40,739 bases of DNA. Source: a virus. The position numbers and the translations under genes are program-made. Where the stretch lies: positions 1-40,739 of IMG/VR virus record IMGVR_UViG_3300025133_000260; one strand, 5' to 3'. Positions 17,405-25,130 of the stretch are shown here, piece after piece (positions within the stretch are counted from its first letter, which is position 1; each line of letters begins with the position of its first letter). The notes beneath the pieces are model-generated. The model was not told where the DNA came from. It did no database searches and was given only the letters and a program-made list of their open reading frames with translations.

Positions 17405-17912
17405 TTTCGTCCGCCAATAAACGCAATCCCATTTGGGACGCCATGCGCTCCACTTCGGCGCTTACGTCTTCCAACTCCATCGCGTCGATGTCTGTATTGG
17501 CGGGGCGATGTTCAGCTGCTTTCATGTGCAGCCGGACCAAGTCACGGAAGTAGTCAAGCACCAGCCGCGAACCAGGGTTCCTTGACATGGCGGTGTCGAC
17601 TTGGTGTTTCCACTCAAGGCAGAAACCCTCAAGCCCGCCATGCATCGACATCATGCGATCGCACACCTGGACGACTTCGGCGTATTTGTCGCCAGCTTGC
17701 AAAAGGATGCTGCTGGTCTGCTTCATCAACTCGCGCTTCTCGCGGCTGATGGTCGGGTCTACTTCCGGCTTTCCCTCTTTCGCCATCTGGGCGTCGAGGC
17801 GGCATTGTCGACACAGGTTGTAATGCTGACCGTCCACGCTCTTACGAATCGGGCGCTTGCAATCAGAATTGCGACACTTGTGTTTTTTATCGTTGCCGTT
17901 TTTTTCAGTCAT
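17385..17912 (-). CDS. Zinc-finger protein, candidate small terminase
   Basis: A 175-residue protein starting MTEKNGNDKK. An N-terminal treble-clef-like finger is suggested by CRNSDC at 13-18 and CRQCR near 34-37. A helical region follows, with an acidic C-terminus (ADENDEDAA). It overlaps the large terminase by 20 bases and starts just after a terminator, so it opens the packaging and tail transcription unit. Small terminase subunits sit in this position and bind DNA, often with HTH folds; a zinc finger is unusual. It might also be a packaging regulator. Confidence 0.7.
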   Translation of the reverse strand: MTEKNGNDKKHKCRNSDCKRPIRKSVDGQHYNLCRQCRLDAQMAKEGKPEVDPTISREKRELMKQTSSILLQAGDKYAEVVQVCDRMMSMHGGLEGFCLEWKHQVDTAMSRNPGSRLVLDYFRDLVRLHMKAAEHRPANTDIDAMELEDVSAEVERMASQMGLRLLADENDEDAA

Positions 17913-17921
17913 CGCCTTACC

Positions 17922-17960
17922 AAAAAAGCCGCGACTCGGTTTACTACGCCGAATCGCGGC
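17922..17960 (-). terminator. Rho-independent terminator between head and packaging genes
   Basis: On the minus strand a 12-bp stem (GCCGCGATTCGG with CCGAGTCGCGGC, one G-U pair) and a 9-base loop are followed by six T residues. It lies 40 bases after the stop of the gene at 18001-18513. It would end the scaffold-capsid transcript, or reduce read-through into the terminase genes. Confidence 0.88.
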
Positions 17961-18000
17961 TCCCTACTCTGGAACTGACGCTCCAGTGATTCAGCTTTTG

Positions 18001-18513
18001 TTAGGAATACAACAGGTTCAGCCACACCCGCCCGGTCGTGCTGGCGATCCCCGCCATAGCGCGGCCAACATCGTTGTCCGTTGGAGGGGATGAGGCGTTG
18101 TCGATCTTGCCGCCGGCAGCGCAAGCGACAATCGTGTCAGCCGTAACCGTTCCGAGCGCGTGCGCAGTACACGGACCCTCTTGAACGATCCAGAACCAGC
18201 TACCGACGGGCACGCCGCCCGAGCCGATGTATTCATCCACTAGCCCAGCCGGCTGATCGGTCGCAGCTGCATAGTCGTCGACTACTTTGCCGAACGAACC
18301 AGCCTCATAAGTGACGAGCAAAGACGCGGTAAGCGTCGTCGCATCGTTGTTTTGAACCAACCGACATTTGACGAGCGAGTTGCTATTGCGAGGCTTCACG
18401 CCTTGCTGCGACCAGTCAACGTCGGGGAACCACTTGACCAAGCCTTCCGCATCCGACGGAATACTCGTCCAAGACTTACCTCGGGGCATTGAACCCATTC
18501 CAGCACCAGCCAT
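18001..18513 (-). CDS. Small head protein, possibly decoration or fibre
   Basis: A 170-residue protein starting MAGAGMGSMP, preceded by GAGAGAGGTG. The N-terminal third is helical and polar (DAEGLVKWFPDVDW). The middle is beta-like. The end GRAMAGIASTTGRVWLNLLY resembles the closing strands of DUF2190-like head proteins, though the match is weak. It is the last gene before the terminator of the head transcript and follows the capsid and a second small head gene, so decoration is the likeliest role. Confidence 0.68.
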   Translation of the reverse strand: MAGAGMGSMPRGKSWTSIPSDAEGLVKWFPDVDWSQQGVKPRNSNSLVKCRLVQNNDATTLTASLLVTYEAGSFGKVVDDYAAATDQPAGLVDEYIGSGGVPVGSWFWIVQEGPCTAHALGTVTADTIVACAAGGKIDNASSPPTDNDVGRAMAGIASTTGRVWLNLLYS

Positions 18514-18596
18514 CAGATCACCTCTCTCTCAAAAAGTTCCGCCTGCGTGCTGTCGGGGTTCACCCTGTTCACTCACACGCAGCCGCTTGTTCCGCT

Positions 18597-19037
18597 TTAC
18601 GCGAAGGTGATGGCGTCCGATGCGACCAACTTCCCATTGGGAAGAACGACGATCAGATACCATGTGTCGATGCTCGACTCTTCAACATTGATGTCGAAGT
18701 CGCCGTCAGATTCACTCGTGACAAACCCGGCTTTGTCAGCCGTCGTTTCTTCCAGCACGCCGTCGGTGCCGATCGAGATTCCAGAGTCCGGCGCCGTACT
18801 AGCGATCGAATCGCCGTTCGCGTCGTCGGACAGATAAACCCGCACGCACGAACGAACTGTCATGTCGAGGCCGCCGGCGTCCAGCAGCTGCACCGCCACG
18901 TTGATGACATCTGTCGCTTCAGTGCCAACCGTGATGGTTGCGCCATCCACGCCAAACTTGCCAACGACATCCGCAGCGGCGGCGTTGCTCCCAAGCGCCG
19001 TCGTCAAGGCCGGCACTGTTCCTGATTTCAAAGCCAT
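18597..19037 (-). CDS. Small acidic head protein
   Basis: A 146-residue protein starting MALKSGTVPA. AAGGAG is followed by seven bases and then the ATG at 19037. A TTG three bases further up is not needed. It is acidic and rich in Gly, Ser, Thr and Val with long beta stretches (TDVINVAVQLLDAGG, WYLIVVLPNGK). It immediately follows the major capsid gene, the usual site of decoration or stabilisation proteins. Family not recognised. Confidence 0.72.
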   Translation of the reverse strand: MALKSGTVPALTTALGSNAAAADVVGKFGVDGATITVGTEATDVINVAVQLLDAGGLDMTVRSCVRVYLSDDANGDSIASTAPDSGISIGTDGVLEETTADKAGFVTSESDGDFDINVEESSIDTWYLIVVLPNGKLVASDAITFA

Positions 19038-19054
19038 CAAATCGCTCCTTCGGC

Positions 19055-20152
19055 TTAGGCCAAGTCTTTGATCAGCGCGAAGTATTTCGGCTGATACCGT
19101 GCGTTGCCGAAGAAGCCGGCTTTGAAGAGGTACGCATCCGACTTGATGTCGTAGTACGGTCCTCGTGTGCCGAACAAAACGTCATCCCAGGACGCGAGTT
19201 CCATCTGATGGACGTTGATCGCGTAGACTTCCGTCGCCGGCACGTCAAATTCGTACTTGACCATCACGCCGTCTTGATTGAGCGTGTCGGGGAAGCCGAG
19301 GTCGCGGGCTTCGGGGTGAGGGATAATGTTCCGAAACTTCGCTTCGTGATAGTCTTGGAAGCCGTTGAACTTGTTGTTGCCCATCATGTAACAAGTTGGC
19401 CGACCATCTTTGCCGCCGTTCTTCGTGAGCCAGGTCGTGGTTCGACGAAGGATCTTGCCGCAATTGTCTTCCCAGTTGGTCGTCGCACCCCAAGCGGTGG
19501 ACGAACTGTTGACGATGATCGGCGACAGGTAGTCGTAATCACTGTCGCCTTTGCCGTCCGGCCAGTCGGTGTTGATCGTCGAGTTGGGCTTCGTGCCAAG
19601 GTCGGTCGACCATTGGCCCGACTCCGACGCGAGCGCCGTCGATCGAGTGCCATACGTGTCGCTAGGAACAGCGACAATATCGCCAGCGGCGACGGTTCCG
19701 TAGCCAAGGAACGACTGCAGACCGTGAAGCCGGTTGCCGTTTCCAGTGGCGTAGCCGTCGATGTAAAGCTCACCGTGGAAGTGGTCGTCCAACGACTTCT
19801 TCAGGTTGGGCATAATCCGCTTGTAGCGATTGATGATCGCCACGTTGCCCTTGTTCATCAGCGTGTTCTTAAAGTCCATCTTGTCCGTGGCGACATAGCC
19901 GCGAACATCGACGTTAAGCTGCCGATAGAGGTCGTGTTCGTCGAACGAATACTCGCCACTGGCGCCATGCGATTGCACGGGCGGTTGCGAAAATTCGACG
20001 TTCCAATAACAGGACTCCCCGTTTTCGTTGAACGAAATTCGTCCAGCTTCGGACAGCAGTCGTAGGAAGAGTCGCCGCCGTACCGTCAGGTCGGCAGCGC
20101 CTGCGAAATACTTTCGCGCAGTCGTGTTAACGACCGTGAGGGCTTCAGCCAT
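19055..20152 (-). CDS. Major capsid protein, HK97-fold
   Basis: A 365-residue protein starting MAEALTVVNT. It begins directly with the mature-type sequence and has no long N-terminal delta domain. Typical features are the EFSQPPVQS and YSFDEHDLYRQLNVDVRGY stretches that read as N-arm and E-loop strands, KKSLDDHFHGELYIDG, and the late domain ending KAGFFGNARYQPKYFALIKD. It is next to a scaffold-like gene and upstream of small head genes. Length is normal. The separate upstream scaffold gene probably takes over the delta-domain function. It self-assembles into the icosahedral shell. Confidence 0.83.
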   Translation of the reverse strand: MAEALTVVNTTARKYFAGAADLTVRRRLFLRLLSEAGRISFNENGESCYWNVEFSQPPVQSHGASGEYSFDEHDLYRQLNVDVRGYVATDKMDFKNTLMNKGNVAIINRYKRIMPNLKKSLDDHFHGELYIDGYATGNGNRLHGLQSFLGYGTVAAGDIVAVPSDTYGTRSTALASESGQWSTDLGTKPNSTINTDWPDGKGDSDYDYLSPIIVNSSSTAWGATTNWEDNCGKILRRTTTWLTKNGGKDGRPTCYMMGNNKFNGFQDYHEAKFRNIIPHPEARDLGFPDTLNQDGVMVKYEFDVPATEVYAINVHQMELASWDDVLFGTRGPYYDIKSDAYLFKAGFFGNARYQPKYFALIKDLA

Positions 20153-20166
20153 CTCTTAGACTCCGT

Positions 20167-21411
20167 TTAGATGATGCCTTGTTTCTTCGATTCCTCGTCA
20201 ACCATTTCCGCGAAGTCCATGTCCTCCGCTGCACGCTCAGCAGCAGCTGCGACACGCCGATTAGTTGGCGGCGTATCTGGCTGGCCGTTGATGCGGTTCT
20301 TCTCTTTCGCGAAGCCCTCTTTCAATCGCTCATTGCGATGTTTCGGAAGCTCCGGCGAAGTTGGCGCGGTTGGTTGAGGGGTTTCCTCGCCGCTCGTTGC
20401 TGTTTCAGATGGCGATGGAGCGGCGGGGCGCCAATGCTCCATCGCGTAGTCGTTGAGCGCGTTGTCGTCGGCTTCAATGTTGTATTTCTCGAAGAAGGCG
20501 CGTCCCTGTTCACGGACGGCTAAGAATTGCTGGCCTTCTTCGGACACCTTTGCTGCGCCATCGCCCTGCAGCTGGTAACCGCCGTCCGCATCCAAGGCGA
20601 ACAGCTGCTCACGGTAATGGTGCAAAAAGCCGTTGTACTGCTGGTCGGATTCGCTGAGTTGCTGTTGCTGTCCGAAGTAGTCTTTGATTTGCGATTGGAC
20701 TCGCTCATCGAAGTCACCTACTTGTTGTTCAACCAGGCGTTGCGTGGCTTGCTCGACCAGGGTTGGGAATTCGCGAACCAGCTTGCGGGCGTGGTCGGCT
20801 TCCCAGCGTCGTGCCGTCGTAATCTTGTCGGCGATGGATTGGTCAACCCAGTCCCTCGCGGCGACGAAACGACCCGCTTCGGCGTCGTACTCGATGTCGC
20901 CTCTCGCGACGAGGGCTTCCCACTCGTCGCTAACTTCCGGCGGCGTCCAGTCCGCGAACGGTCCAGGCGTCTCTTCCTCTGGTTCTGGCTCTGGCTCAGG
21001 CGGGGCTTGGCGTTGCTCTTGCCACTCTTGGTAGGCCGGATCGCGAAGCCGTTCAGCGGCGTCCATTCCATCGAGTGCTTGCCGTTCAAGCTGGGCGACG
21101 AAGTCGGCGTCTGTCTCGTAGCCTTCTAGGTCGATCCCCCGTGATCGGTACGCGTCGAGGATTGGCGTGCTAACTGTCTCAGTTGGCTCGACCGCTGTCT
21201 CAGGCTCAGGCTCGGACGGCGTCGTGGGCGCAATCGACTCGGGTGACGGTAGCAAAGCGCTTGAGGGGTCGGCGGTTTTGTCGTCGCCGCCCTGCAGCTT
21301 GGCAGCAGCTTCAGTGAAGACATCAAGCGGAGTTCCACCATTGACGGGGGCGCCCAGCGTCTCTGGGGCACCTTCGTTCATGTCATCTGTGAAGTCGTGT
21401 TGCTTTGCCAT
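20167..21411 (-). CDS. Scaffolding-like protein
   Basis: A 414-residue protein starting MAKQHDFTDD, with GGGAGA six bases before the ATG. It is acidic and rich in Glu, Gln and Pro, has a long helical central part (QQVGDFDERVQSQIKDYFG) and a helical, charged C-terminus (AAERAAEDMDFAEMVDEE). No protease motif is seen. Scaffolding proteins lie immediately before the capsid gene and share this composition. It is the first gene of the leftward late block and reads away from the divergent DUF1580 gene. Confidence 0.78.
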   Translation of the reverse strand: MAKQHDFTDDMNEGAPETLGAPVNGGTPLDVFTEAAAKLQGGDDKTADPSSALLPSPESIAPTTPSEPEPETAVEPTETVSTPILDAYRSRGIDLEGYETDADFVAQLERQALDGMDAAERLRDPAYQEWQEQRQAPPEPEPEPEEETPGPFADWTPPEVSDEWEALVARGDIEYDAEAGRFVAARDWVDQSIADKITTARRWEADHARKLVREFPTLVEQATQRLVEQQVGDFDERVQSQIKDYFGQQQQLSESDQQYNGFLHHYREQLFALDADGGYQLQGDGAAKVSEEGQQFLAVREQGRAFFEKYNIEADDNALNDYAMEHWRPAAPSPSETATSGEETPQPTAPTSPELPKHRNERLKEGFAKEKNRINGQPDTPPTNRRVAAAAERAAEDMDFAEMVDEESKKQGII

Positions 21412-21488
21412 CTCGTCTCCCGGCTGCTCGTTGCTGGATGCAACTCGTAACCGAGGGACCGCGCAAACTTAAAACACCTCAGCAGCGG

Positions 21489-21518
21489 TTGGCCGTAGAC
21501 AGGGGGACACGGTAGAAT
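21489..21518 (+). promoter_or_regulatory. Sigma-70-like promoter for the rightward control genes
   Basis: TTGGCC, an 18-base spacer and TAGAAT lie 36 bases before the start of the DUF1580-type gene. It is inside the 142-base divergent gap, so it may be regulated together with the leftward late transcript. Confidence 0.5.
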
Positions 21519-21553
21519 AAAAGCAGACCCGGTAATTCATGGAGAGAAAATCG

Positions 21554-21829
21554 ATGTCCTGCGCAATCTTGGATGAATCGCCGTTTATCATCACTGACGC
21601 CAAACACAAGTGTGTCTACAGTTACCGCCAGCTAGAGCGGTGGTCGCGGGAAGGACTCAGGGCTGGCGACGACAAAAAGGGGCCGATCGTCAAGCTCGAA
21701 ACAGTTCGCATGACGACAGGGAAAGCGACCAGCCTGGCGGCAATCCGCCGATTCCTACTGGCGCTCAACGACTCGTCAGAGAAGTGCGACCGCGCTAGAA
21801 TCGAAAACTACGTTCCATCACGGCAGTAA
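21554..21829 (+). CDS. DUF1580-type excisionase-like protein
   Basis: A 91-residue protein starting MSCAILDESP at the ATG at 21554, preceded by GGAGAG and 7 bases. An upstream ATG at 21539 is less likely. The YRQLERWSREGL segment followed by LETVRMTTGKATSLAAIRRF matches the DUF1580 pattern (RW..G, then LE..R and TS..A..RF), a small family known mostly from planctomycetes. The RW..G core resembles MerR and excisionase winged helices. It is the first rightward gene, divergent from the late block and near a serine recombinase, so a role in excision or regulation is inferred. Confidence 0.72.
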   Translation: MSCAILDESPFIITDAKHKCVYSYRQLERWSREGLRAGDDKKGPIVKLETVRMTTGKATSLAAIRRFLLALNDSSEKCDRARIENYVPSRQ

Positions 21830-21871
21830 TTTTGGTAGGATCACCGGGTGTCTGACATAAGGAGCAAACAG

Positions 21872-22006
21872 ATGGCAAATTCCAGTGGCGCCCAAAAGGG
21901 CGGAAGCAACAGTGGACAAGGCGGACGCGGCCCGACGAAACTTCCGAGCAAGAAGATGACCACCGTCAAAGGTGCGGCTATCAAAGGCCAAACGTCCAAG
22001 AAGTAG
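21872..22006 (+). CDS. 44-residue basic protein
   Basis: A short gene with a good site, AAGGAG then 7 bases then ATG, between the DUF1580 gene and the recombinase. It begins MANSSGAQKGGS and has Gly, Lys, Ser and Thr throughout (RGPTKLPSKK, KGQTSKK) with no acidic residues and no hydrophobic core. Such a disordered, positively charged peptide could bind DNA or RNA or an acidic partner. The spaced ribosome site and the position support a real gene. Function unknown. Confidence 0.6.
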   Translation: MANSSGAQKGGSNSGQGGRGPTKLPSKKMTTVKGAAIKGQTSKK

Positions 22007-22072
22007 AAACAGCCCGCTGCGGGGTGGAGCCCGCAACGAGCCTCACAACGAACCCTAATAGGAGGGAACGTC

Positions 22073-23206
22073 ATGTCTGATGACATTCTAAAACGCTGCA
22101 GCAAGTGTGGGCAAGAGAAGCCTCGCGACGACTTCTACAACTCGATCGCTGACGAAGACGGCAAAAAGCCTGACTGCAAAGCCTGCTACACGCGAGGCAC
22201 ACGCAAGAAAGTTCGTCAAACGCCACTCTGGCGTGAGAAGAAGGCGCTTGACGCCAAGATCGCGAAACTCAATAGCGAACGCGAAGACCTCGTCTTCTTC
22301 GAGGCGTTTGAAGCCGACCGCGAACCCAAGATGTTCGAGTACATCCGCGTGTCGGACGACAAGCAGGTGGATAGCGGCTTGGGGCTTCAAGCCCAGGACC
22401 GGCGGCTGCATCACTTCTCGGCGATGATCGCAGAGTCAAACGACATCGACCCCAAAGCAACCGAGCGGTTTTCCGAGGAGGGTGTGTCTGCCGCCAAGAT
22501 ACCGCTTATCGAGCGCCCCGCCGGCAAGAAGTTGAACTCGAAGCTGCGTCGCGGCGACCACGTCGTCTTCGCTAAAGTCGATCGCTGCTTTCGCAACCAG
22601 AAAGATTTCGTCCTCACGCAAGAACTGTTCAACGCTAAAGGCGTCAAGATGCATTTCGCAGACTTGGGCATCGACACGTCGACTCCCCAGGGTGAGATGA
22701 TGCTGACTACTCTCGTCGCATTTGCGCAGTTGGAGTCACGCCAGACTGGTGAGCGAGTCAAGGAAAGCGTCGCAGCTGGCCGGCAGAACGGCTATTGGGC
22801 CGGACCCTCGCCAGCGGGTTACGAATCCGTGCGAGTCAAAGGTGAGAAGGGACGCAAGCGGCTGCGGATCAAATACGAACTCACGGCGTACATGCGTCTG
22901 ATCTTCCGCTACCGCCACACCTACCGCATGCCCTTCGAGCAGATCAGCGACGCGATCGAAGTTGCGATGGCTCGCAAGCAAAACCGCAAGCCGTATCACC
23001 GAATCACCTGCAACGGTAAGAACGACCGCTACTTCAAGGTTGCACGGATTCGGTGTCTGTACCGCAATTACTGCAAACACACCGCCAAGGTCGAACCATT
23101 GACCGTCGAAATCGATCCGACCCCACAAGGACAGATGATTGGCCGTATCGCTGCGGAGAAAGTCGGCGGGCTCCCCCGCACCGACAGGAAACGTAAACCC
23201 GCTTAA
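22073..23206 (+). CDS. Serine recombinase with N-terminal zinc finger
   Basis: A 377-residue protein, with AGGAGGGAACGTC directly before the ATG. Residues 1-45 hold a Cys4 finger (C9xxC12 and C35xxC38). The resolvase/invertase catalytic domain starts at about residue 88 with YIRVSDDKQ (S94 nucleophile), then KVDRCFRN (D170, R171, R174) and EsRQTGERV (E221, R228). It ends with a short DNA-binding part rather than the long zinc-ribbon domain of integrases. It could be a resolvase, invertase or excision recombinase. The zinc finger at the front is uncommon. It is followed by a small excisionase-like gene with a GAAACG start box. Confidence 0.82.
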   Translation: MSDDILKRCSKCGQEKPRDDFYNSIADEDGKKPDCKACYTRGTRKKVRQTPLWREKKALDAKIAKLNSEREDLVFFEAFEADREPKMFEYIRVSDDKQVDSGLGLQAQDRRLHHFSAMIAESNDIDPKATERFSEEGVSAAKIPLIERPAGKKLNSKLRRGDHVVFAKVDRCFRNQKDFVLTQELFNAKGVKMHFADLGIDTSTPQGEMMLTTLVAFAQLESRQTGERVKESVAAGRQNGYWAGPSPAGYESVRVKGEKGRKRLRIKYELTAYMRLIFRYRHTYRMPFEQISDAIEVAMARKQNRKPYHRITCNGKNDRYFKVARIRCLYRNYCKHTAKVEPLTVEIDPTPQGQMIGRIAAEKVGGLPRTDRKRKPA

Positions 23207-23217
23207 GGACCGAAACG

Positions 23218-23454
23218 ATGGCCGAAGAATATCGCTACCCAACTGTAATTCACCCCGACGCCCTTTATGGCTTCCAACACCTGCGCAAAGAGATGGGTTT
23301 TGGCGAATCGCTACTCGCCCGAATCAAGAGCGAAGGCGGCGAAATCTACTACTACGGACGTGGCGCCTGCATCACCGGCGCCACGCTGATCGCGCACATT
23401 AAAAAACATGGTCGCAAGGAGCATCCGAACGCATCAAAACCCGTCGGTGGGTGA
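23218..23454 (+). CDS. Small excisionase-like protein
   Basis: A 78-residue protein starting MAEEYRYPTV, 11 bases after the recombinase stop. Its leader AGGACCGAAACG matches the start box of the early gene array. The pattern LRKEMGFGES, then YYYGRGACITGATLIAHIKK, looks like a small winged-helix or excisionase-like DNA-binding protein in which a basic, aromatic loop precedes a short helix. Translation is probably coupled to the recombinase. A directionality factor role is inferred from size and place. Confidence 0.65.
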   Translation: MAEEYRYPTVIHPDALYGFQHLRKEMGFGESLLARIKSEGGEIYYYGRGACITGATLIAHIKKHGRKEHPNASKPVGG

Positions 23455-23458
23455 AAAT

Positions 23459-23487
23459 TTGCATGCCCGCGACTTATACGCTATAGT
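23459..23487 (+). promoter_or_regulatory. Sigma-70-like promoter
   Basis: TTGCAT, 17 bases, TATAGT, located just after the stop of the excisionase-like gene. It would read rightward, antisense to the gene at 23529-23798, towards 23829. The consensus fit is good. Confidence 0.45.
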
Positions 23488-23516
23488 GGCGATCCAGTTA
23501 CTAAGGTATCCGATCG

Positions 23517-23530
23517 CTCGACTCGTGACT
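23517..23530 (+). repeat. 14-bp repeat shared with 40597-40610
   Basis: CTCGACTCGTGACT occurs here and at 40597-40610 in the same orientation. Both copies are followed within four bases by a second TCGTGAC. Each copy lies after a serine recombinase gene. A 14-base match alone could be chance in this window, but the added repeat and the context make it worth noting. Confidence 0.4.
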
Positions 23531-23798
23531 AATCGTGACGCTCGATCGGTGAAAACCACGGTTCGATGAAGAACCCGTCGACAGCCCAGTCCAGTTCGTC
23601 TGAAGCTCGCTTCATATCGTCTGCGACCAAGCCTTCGTGCAGGTATTCAAAGAAAGTGGTCCCGTGTAGACGCAACCGACAAAGTCGATAAAGGCATTCA
23701 CCTTCGTCTGTCGGGGTGCGCACTGCGACCGTCCAGGTTTCGACGTGAGGGATCTGGTTGTGCCAGGGGCCGCCGAAGAATCGTATCCTTCCACTCAT
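23529..23798 (-). CDS. Small leftward protein with FFGGPWH motif
   Basis: An 89-residue protein starting MSGRIRFFGG at the ATG at 23798; an ATG at 23810 is possible. A start at 23855 would overlap the divergent gene. FFGGPWHNQ is a motif I associate with small planctomycete and phage proteins. LYRLCRLRLHG and the C-terminal DELDWAVDGFF follow. It is the only leftward gene among the control genes until the lysis-like cassette. There is no clear Shine-Dalgarno. Function unknown. Confidence 0.5.
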   Translation of the reverse strand: MSGRIRFFGGPWHNQIPHVETWTVAVRTPTDEGECLYRLCRLRLHGTTFFEYLHEGLVADDMKRASDELDWAVDGFFIEPWFSPIERHD

Positions 23799-23828
23799 GT
23801 TTAGATTCATACCCGAAAAGGGGACGCT

Positions 23829-24254
23829 GTGGCAAAAAAATCGAGTGCTGTCCAATACGGGGCGAGGCTTTCATGGACTCGGGCTCGCCGATTAGCTGAA
23901 CTCTGCGAGTTAGAGGAAGTGGGCGAAGTGCGTGGATTCCTGTCAGAGTTGAAAAAGGCTGGCCGCTCTGACGACATCGAGTTGCTTGACGACGAGGGCA
24001 ACGACAAACGCAACCCGACCATCAAAACAATGGCCGAGGAATGCAAAAAACACCTAGCGAAGCCGAAAAAAACGCCGACTTCCCGAAAGCCACGAGCCGC
24101 CAGGGCAGCGTCTGCCGCCGTCGTCTCGGTCGCTCAGCAGGAAGCCACCGACACGTTCGCCCTGCTCAAAGAGATTCGGTCGTTGCAGAACAAGTACGGT
24201 TCCAAGGAAGTTAAAGAAGCGACCGCTTTCGTCGCTGATCTGCGAGGCGACTGA
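23829..24254 (+). CDS. Hypothetical basic helical protein, GTG start
   Basis: A 141-residue protein starting at a GTG (MAKKSSAVQY), with GGGGAC close upstream. The N-terminus is helical (TRARRLAELCELEEVGE). The middle is a Lys/Pro/Arg-rich linker (KPKKTPTSRKPRAARAA). The C-terminus is helical again (SLQNKYGSKEVKEATAFV). It may bind DNA. Its stop overlaps the next start by one base (TGATG). No family recognised. Confidence 0.68.
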   Translation: MAKKSSAVQYGARLSWTRARRLAELCELEEVGEVRGFLSELKKAGRSDDIELLDDEGNDKRNPTIKTMAEECKKHLAKPKKTPTSRKPRAARAASAAVVSVAQQEATDTFALLKEIRSLQNKYGSKEVKEATAFVADLRGD

Positions 24255-24679
24255 TGAAGATCGGGGCGAACAAACTCGCGCGGCCTGGCCACTGCTTCGA
24301 GGACACGTTCTGCATTCATCACAACGGCTGGTATGACGAGTTGGATGCCGAATGCCTGCTTGTCCACGGCTACCCGCATCTGACCGACAACATCGACAGC
24401 GGGCACGCTAAAGGTACGCCCTTTGGCCACGCTTGGCTGGAAATCGACCTTCCTCTCAAAGGCTTCGGGGCCGAGGTATTGCCGTGCGTCATCGATCCGT
24501 TGTACGGCTTCACTGACCACGCGAAGCCGATGCCGCGTAAACTGTACTACATGGTTGGCGAAATTGAGGAAGCGGACGTGCGCCGCTACACCAAACGGGA
24601 AGCCCGCCAGATGACTGTGGAGCATAAGCACTACGGCATCTGGCATGACGGACCAGAAGGAGCGATCTTTACTGACTAA
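24254..24679 (+). CDS. Papain/transglutaminase-like fold protein
   Basis: A 141-residue protein, one-base overlap with the gene before it. The pattern PGHCFEDTF (C14), LLVHGYPHL, then GHAWLEID (H59) and CVIDPLYG (D81) matches the Cys-His-Asp triad order and the LVHG...GHAW...DP arrangement of small papain/transglutaminase-like proteins found in phages. Whether it cuts peptides or transfers acyl groups is unknown. It has no signal peptide, so it is not an obvious endolysin. It is followed by an HTH regulator gene after a 192-base gap. Confidence 0.65.
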   Translation: MKIGANKLARPGHCFEDTFCIHHNGWYDELDAECLLVHGYPHLTDNIDSGHAKGTPFGHAWLEIDLPLKGFGAEVLPCVIDPLYGFTDHAKPMPRKLYYMVGEIEEADVRRYTKREARQMTVEHKHYGIWHDGPEGAIFTD

Positions 24680-24842
24680 TCTGATAGACTAATCCGTGTG
24701 CGTGGCCAGGATGGTCGGACGTACGAGGTCTGTTGACGGCGATCGGGAACGACCCTGCCGCCAATGCAAGTCGGTTTCACACCGGCTGCTTTGGTGGCAC
24801 CCGGCGCACGTTAGCGGATATTGATAGACAGAGACAGGATTA

Positions 24843-24856
24843 GTTTGGTCCCAAAC
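24843..24856. promoter_or_regulatory. Palindromic operator candidate GTTTGG-TC-CCAAAC
   Basis: A 14-base inverted repeat with 6-bp arms, ending 15 bases before the start of the HTH regulator and just before its ribosome site GAGGGATC. It is a natural autoregulation site for that protein. The rest of the gap 24680-24871 contains a direct repeat GACTAATC at 24674-24681 and 24687-24694, and no gene that I can see. Confidence 0.4.
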
Positions 24857-24871
24857 AAAAGAGGGATCGTT

Positions 24872-25108
24872 ATGGATCATGCAGCCGAGCGGCGTTTGAA
24901 GAACGGCGTCAAGAATGTACTCACAGAATTGGAGGAATCCCGCGTAGACCAGCGAGTGTCCTGGGCGGTGCTTTCCAGCCGATCGGGAGTTAGTGAATCG
25001 ACCTGTCGCCGCGTCCTCGCCTACACGTCCAAAACAGTCAATTTTCTCAGCGTATGCAAAGTCGCAGCTGCGTTGGGACACCGTATCTCCTTCAGGGAGA
25101 GAAACTAA
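24872..25108 (+). CDS. HTH transcription regulator, Cro/C1-like
   Basis: A 78-residue protein starting MDHAAERRLK. GAGGG lies 8 bases before the ATG at 24872; a start at 24821 lacks such a site. Residues about 28-66 (SWAVLSSRSGVSESTCRRVL, then SVCKVAAALG) form a five-helix XRE-type HTH. The small size resembles Cro-like or transcription-control proteins. A palindrome lies immediately upstream. With the promoter-operator at 27636-27682 it is a candidate for the lysis-lysogeny switch; this is inferred. Confidence 0.72.
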   Translation: MDHAAERRLKNGVKNVLTELEESRVDQRVSWAVLSSRSGVSESTCRRVLAYTSKTVNFLSVCKVAAALGHRISFRERN

Positions 25109-25130
25109 CGTCTTTTATGGAGCGACAATC

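Noticed and set aside
18938-20065. A 375-codon plus-strand frame
   Set aside because: It is antisense to the major capsid gene, rich in Arg and Val without motifs, and has no start signal.
24254-24679. Endolysin
   Set aside because: It has a papain-like residue pattern but no signal, no cell-wall-binding part, and lies away from the holin cassette.
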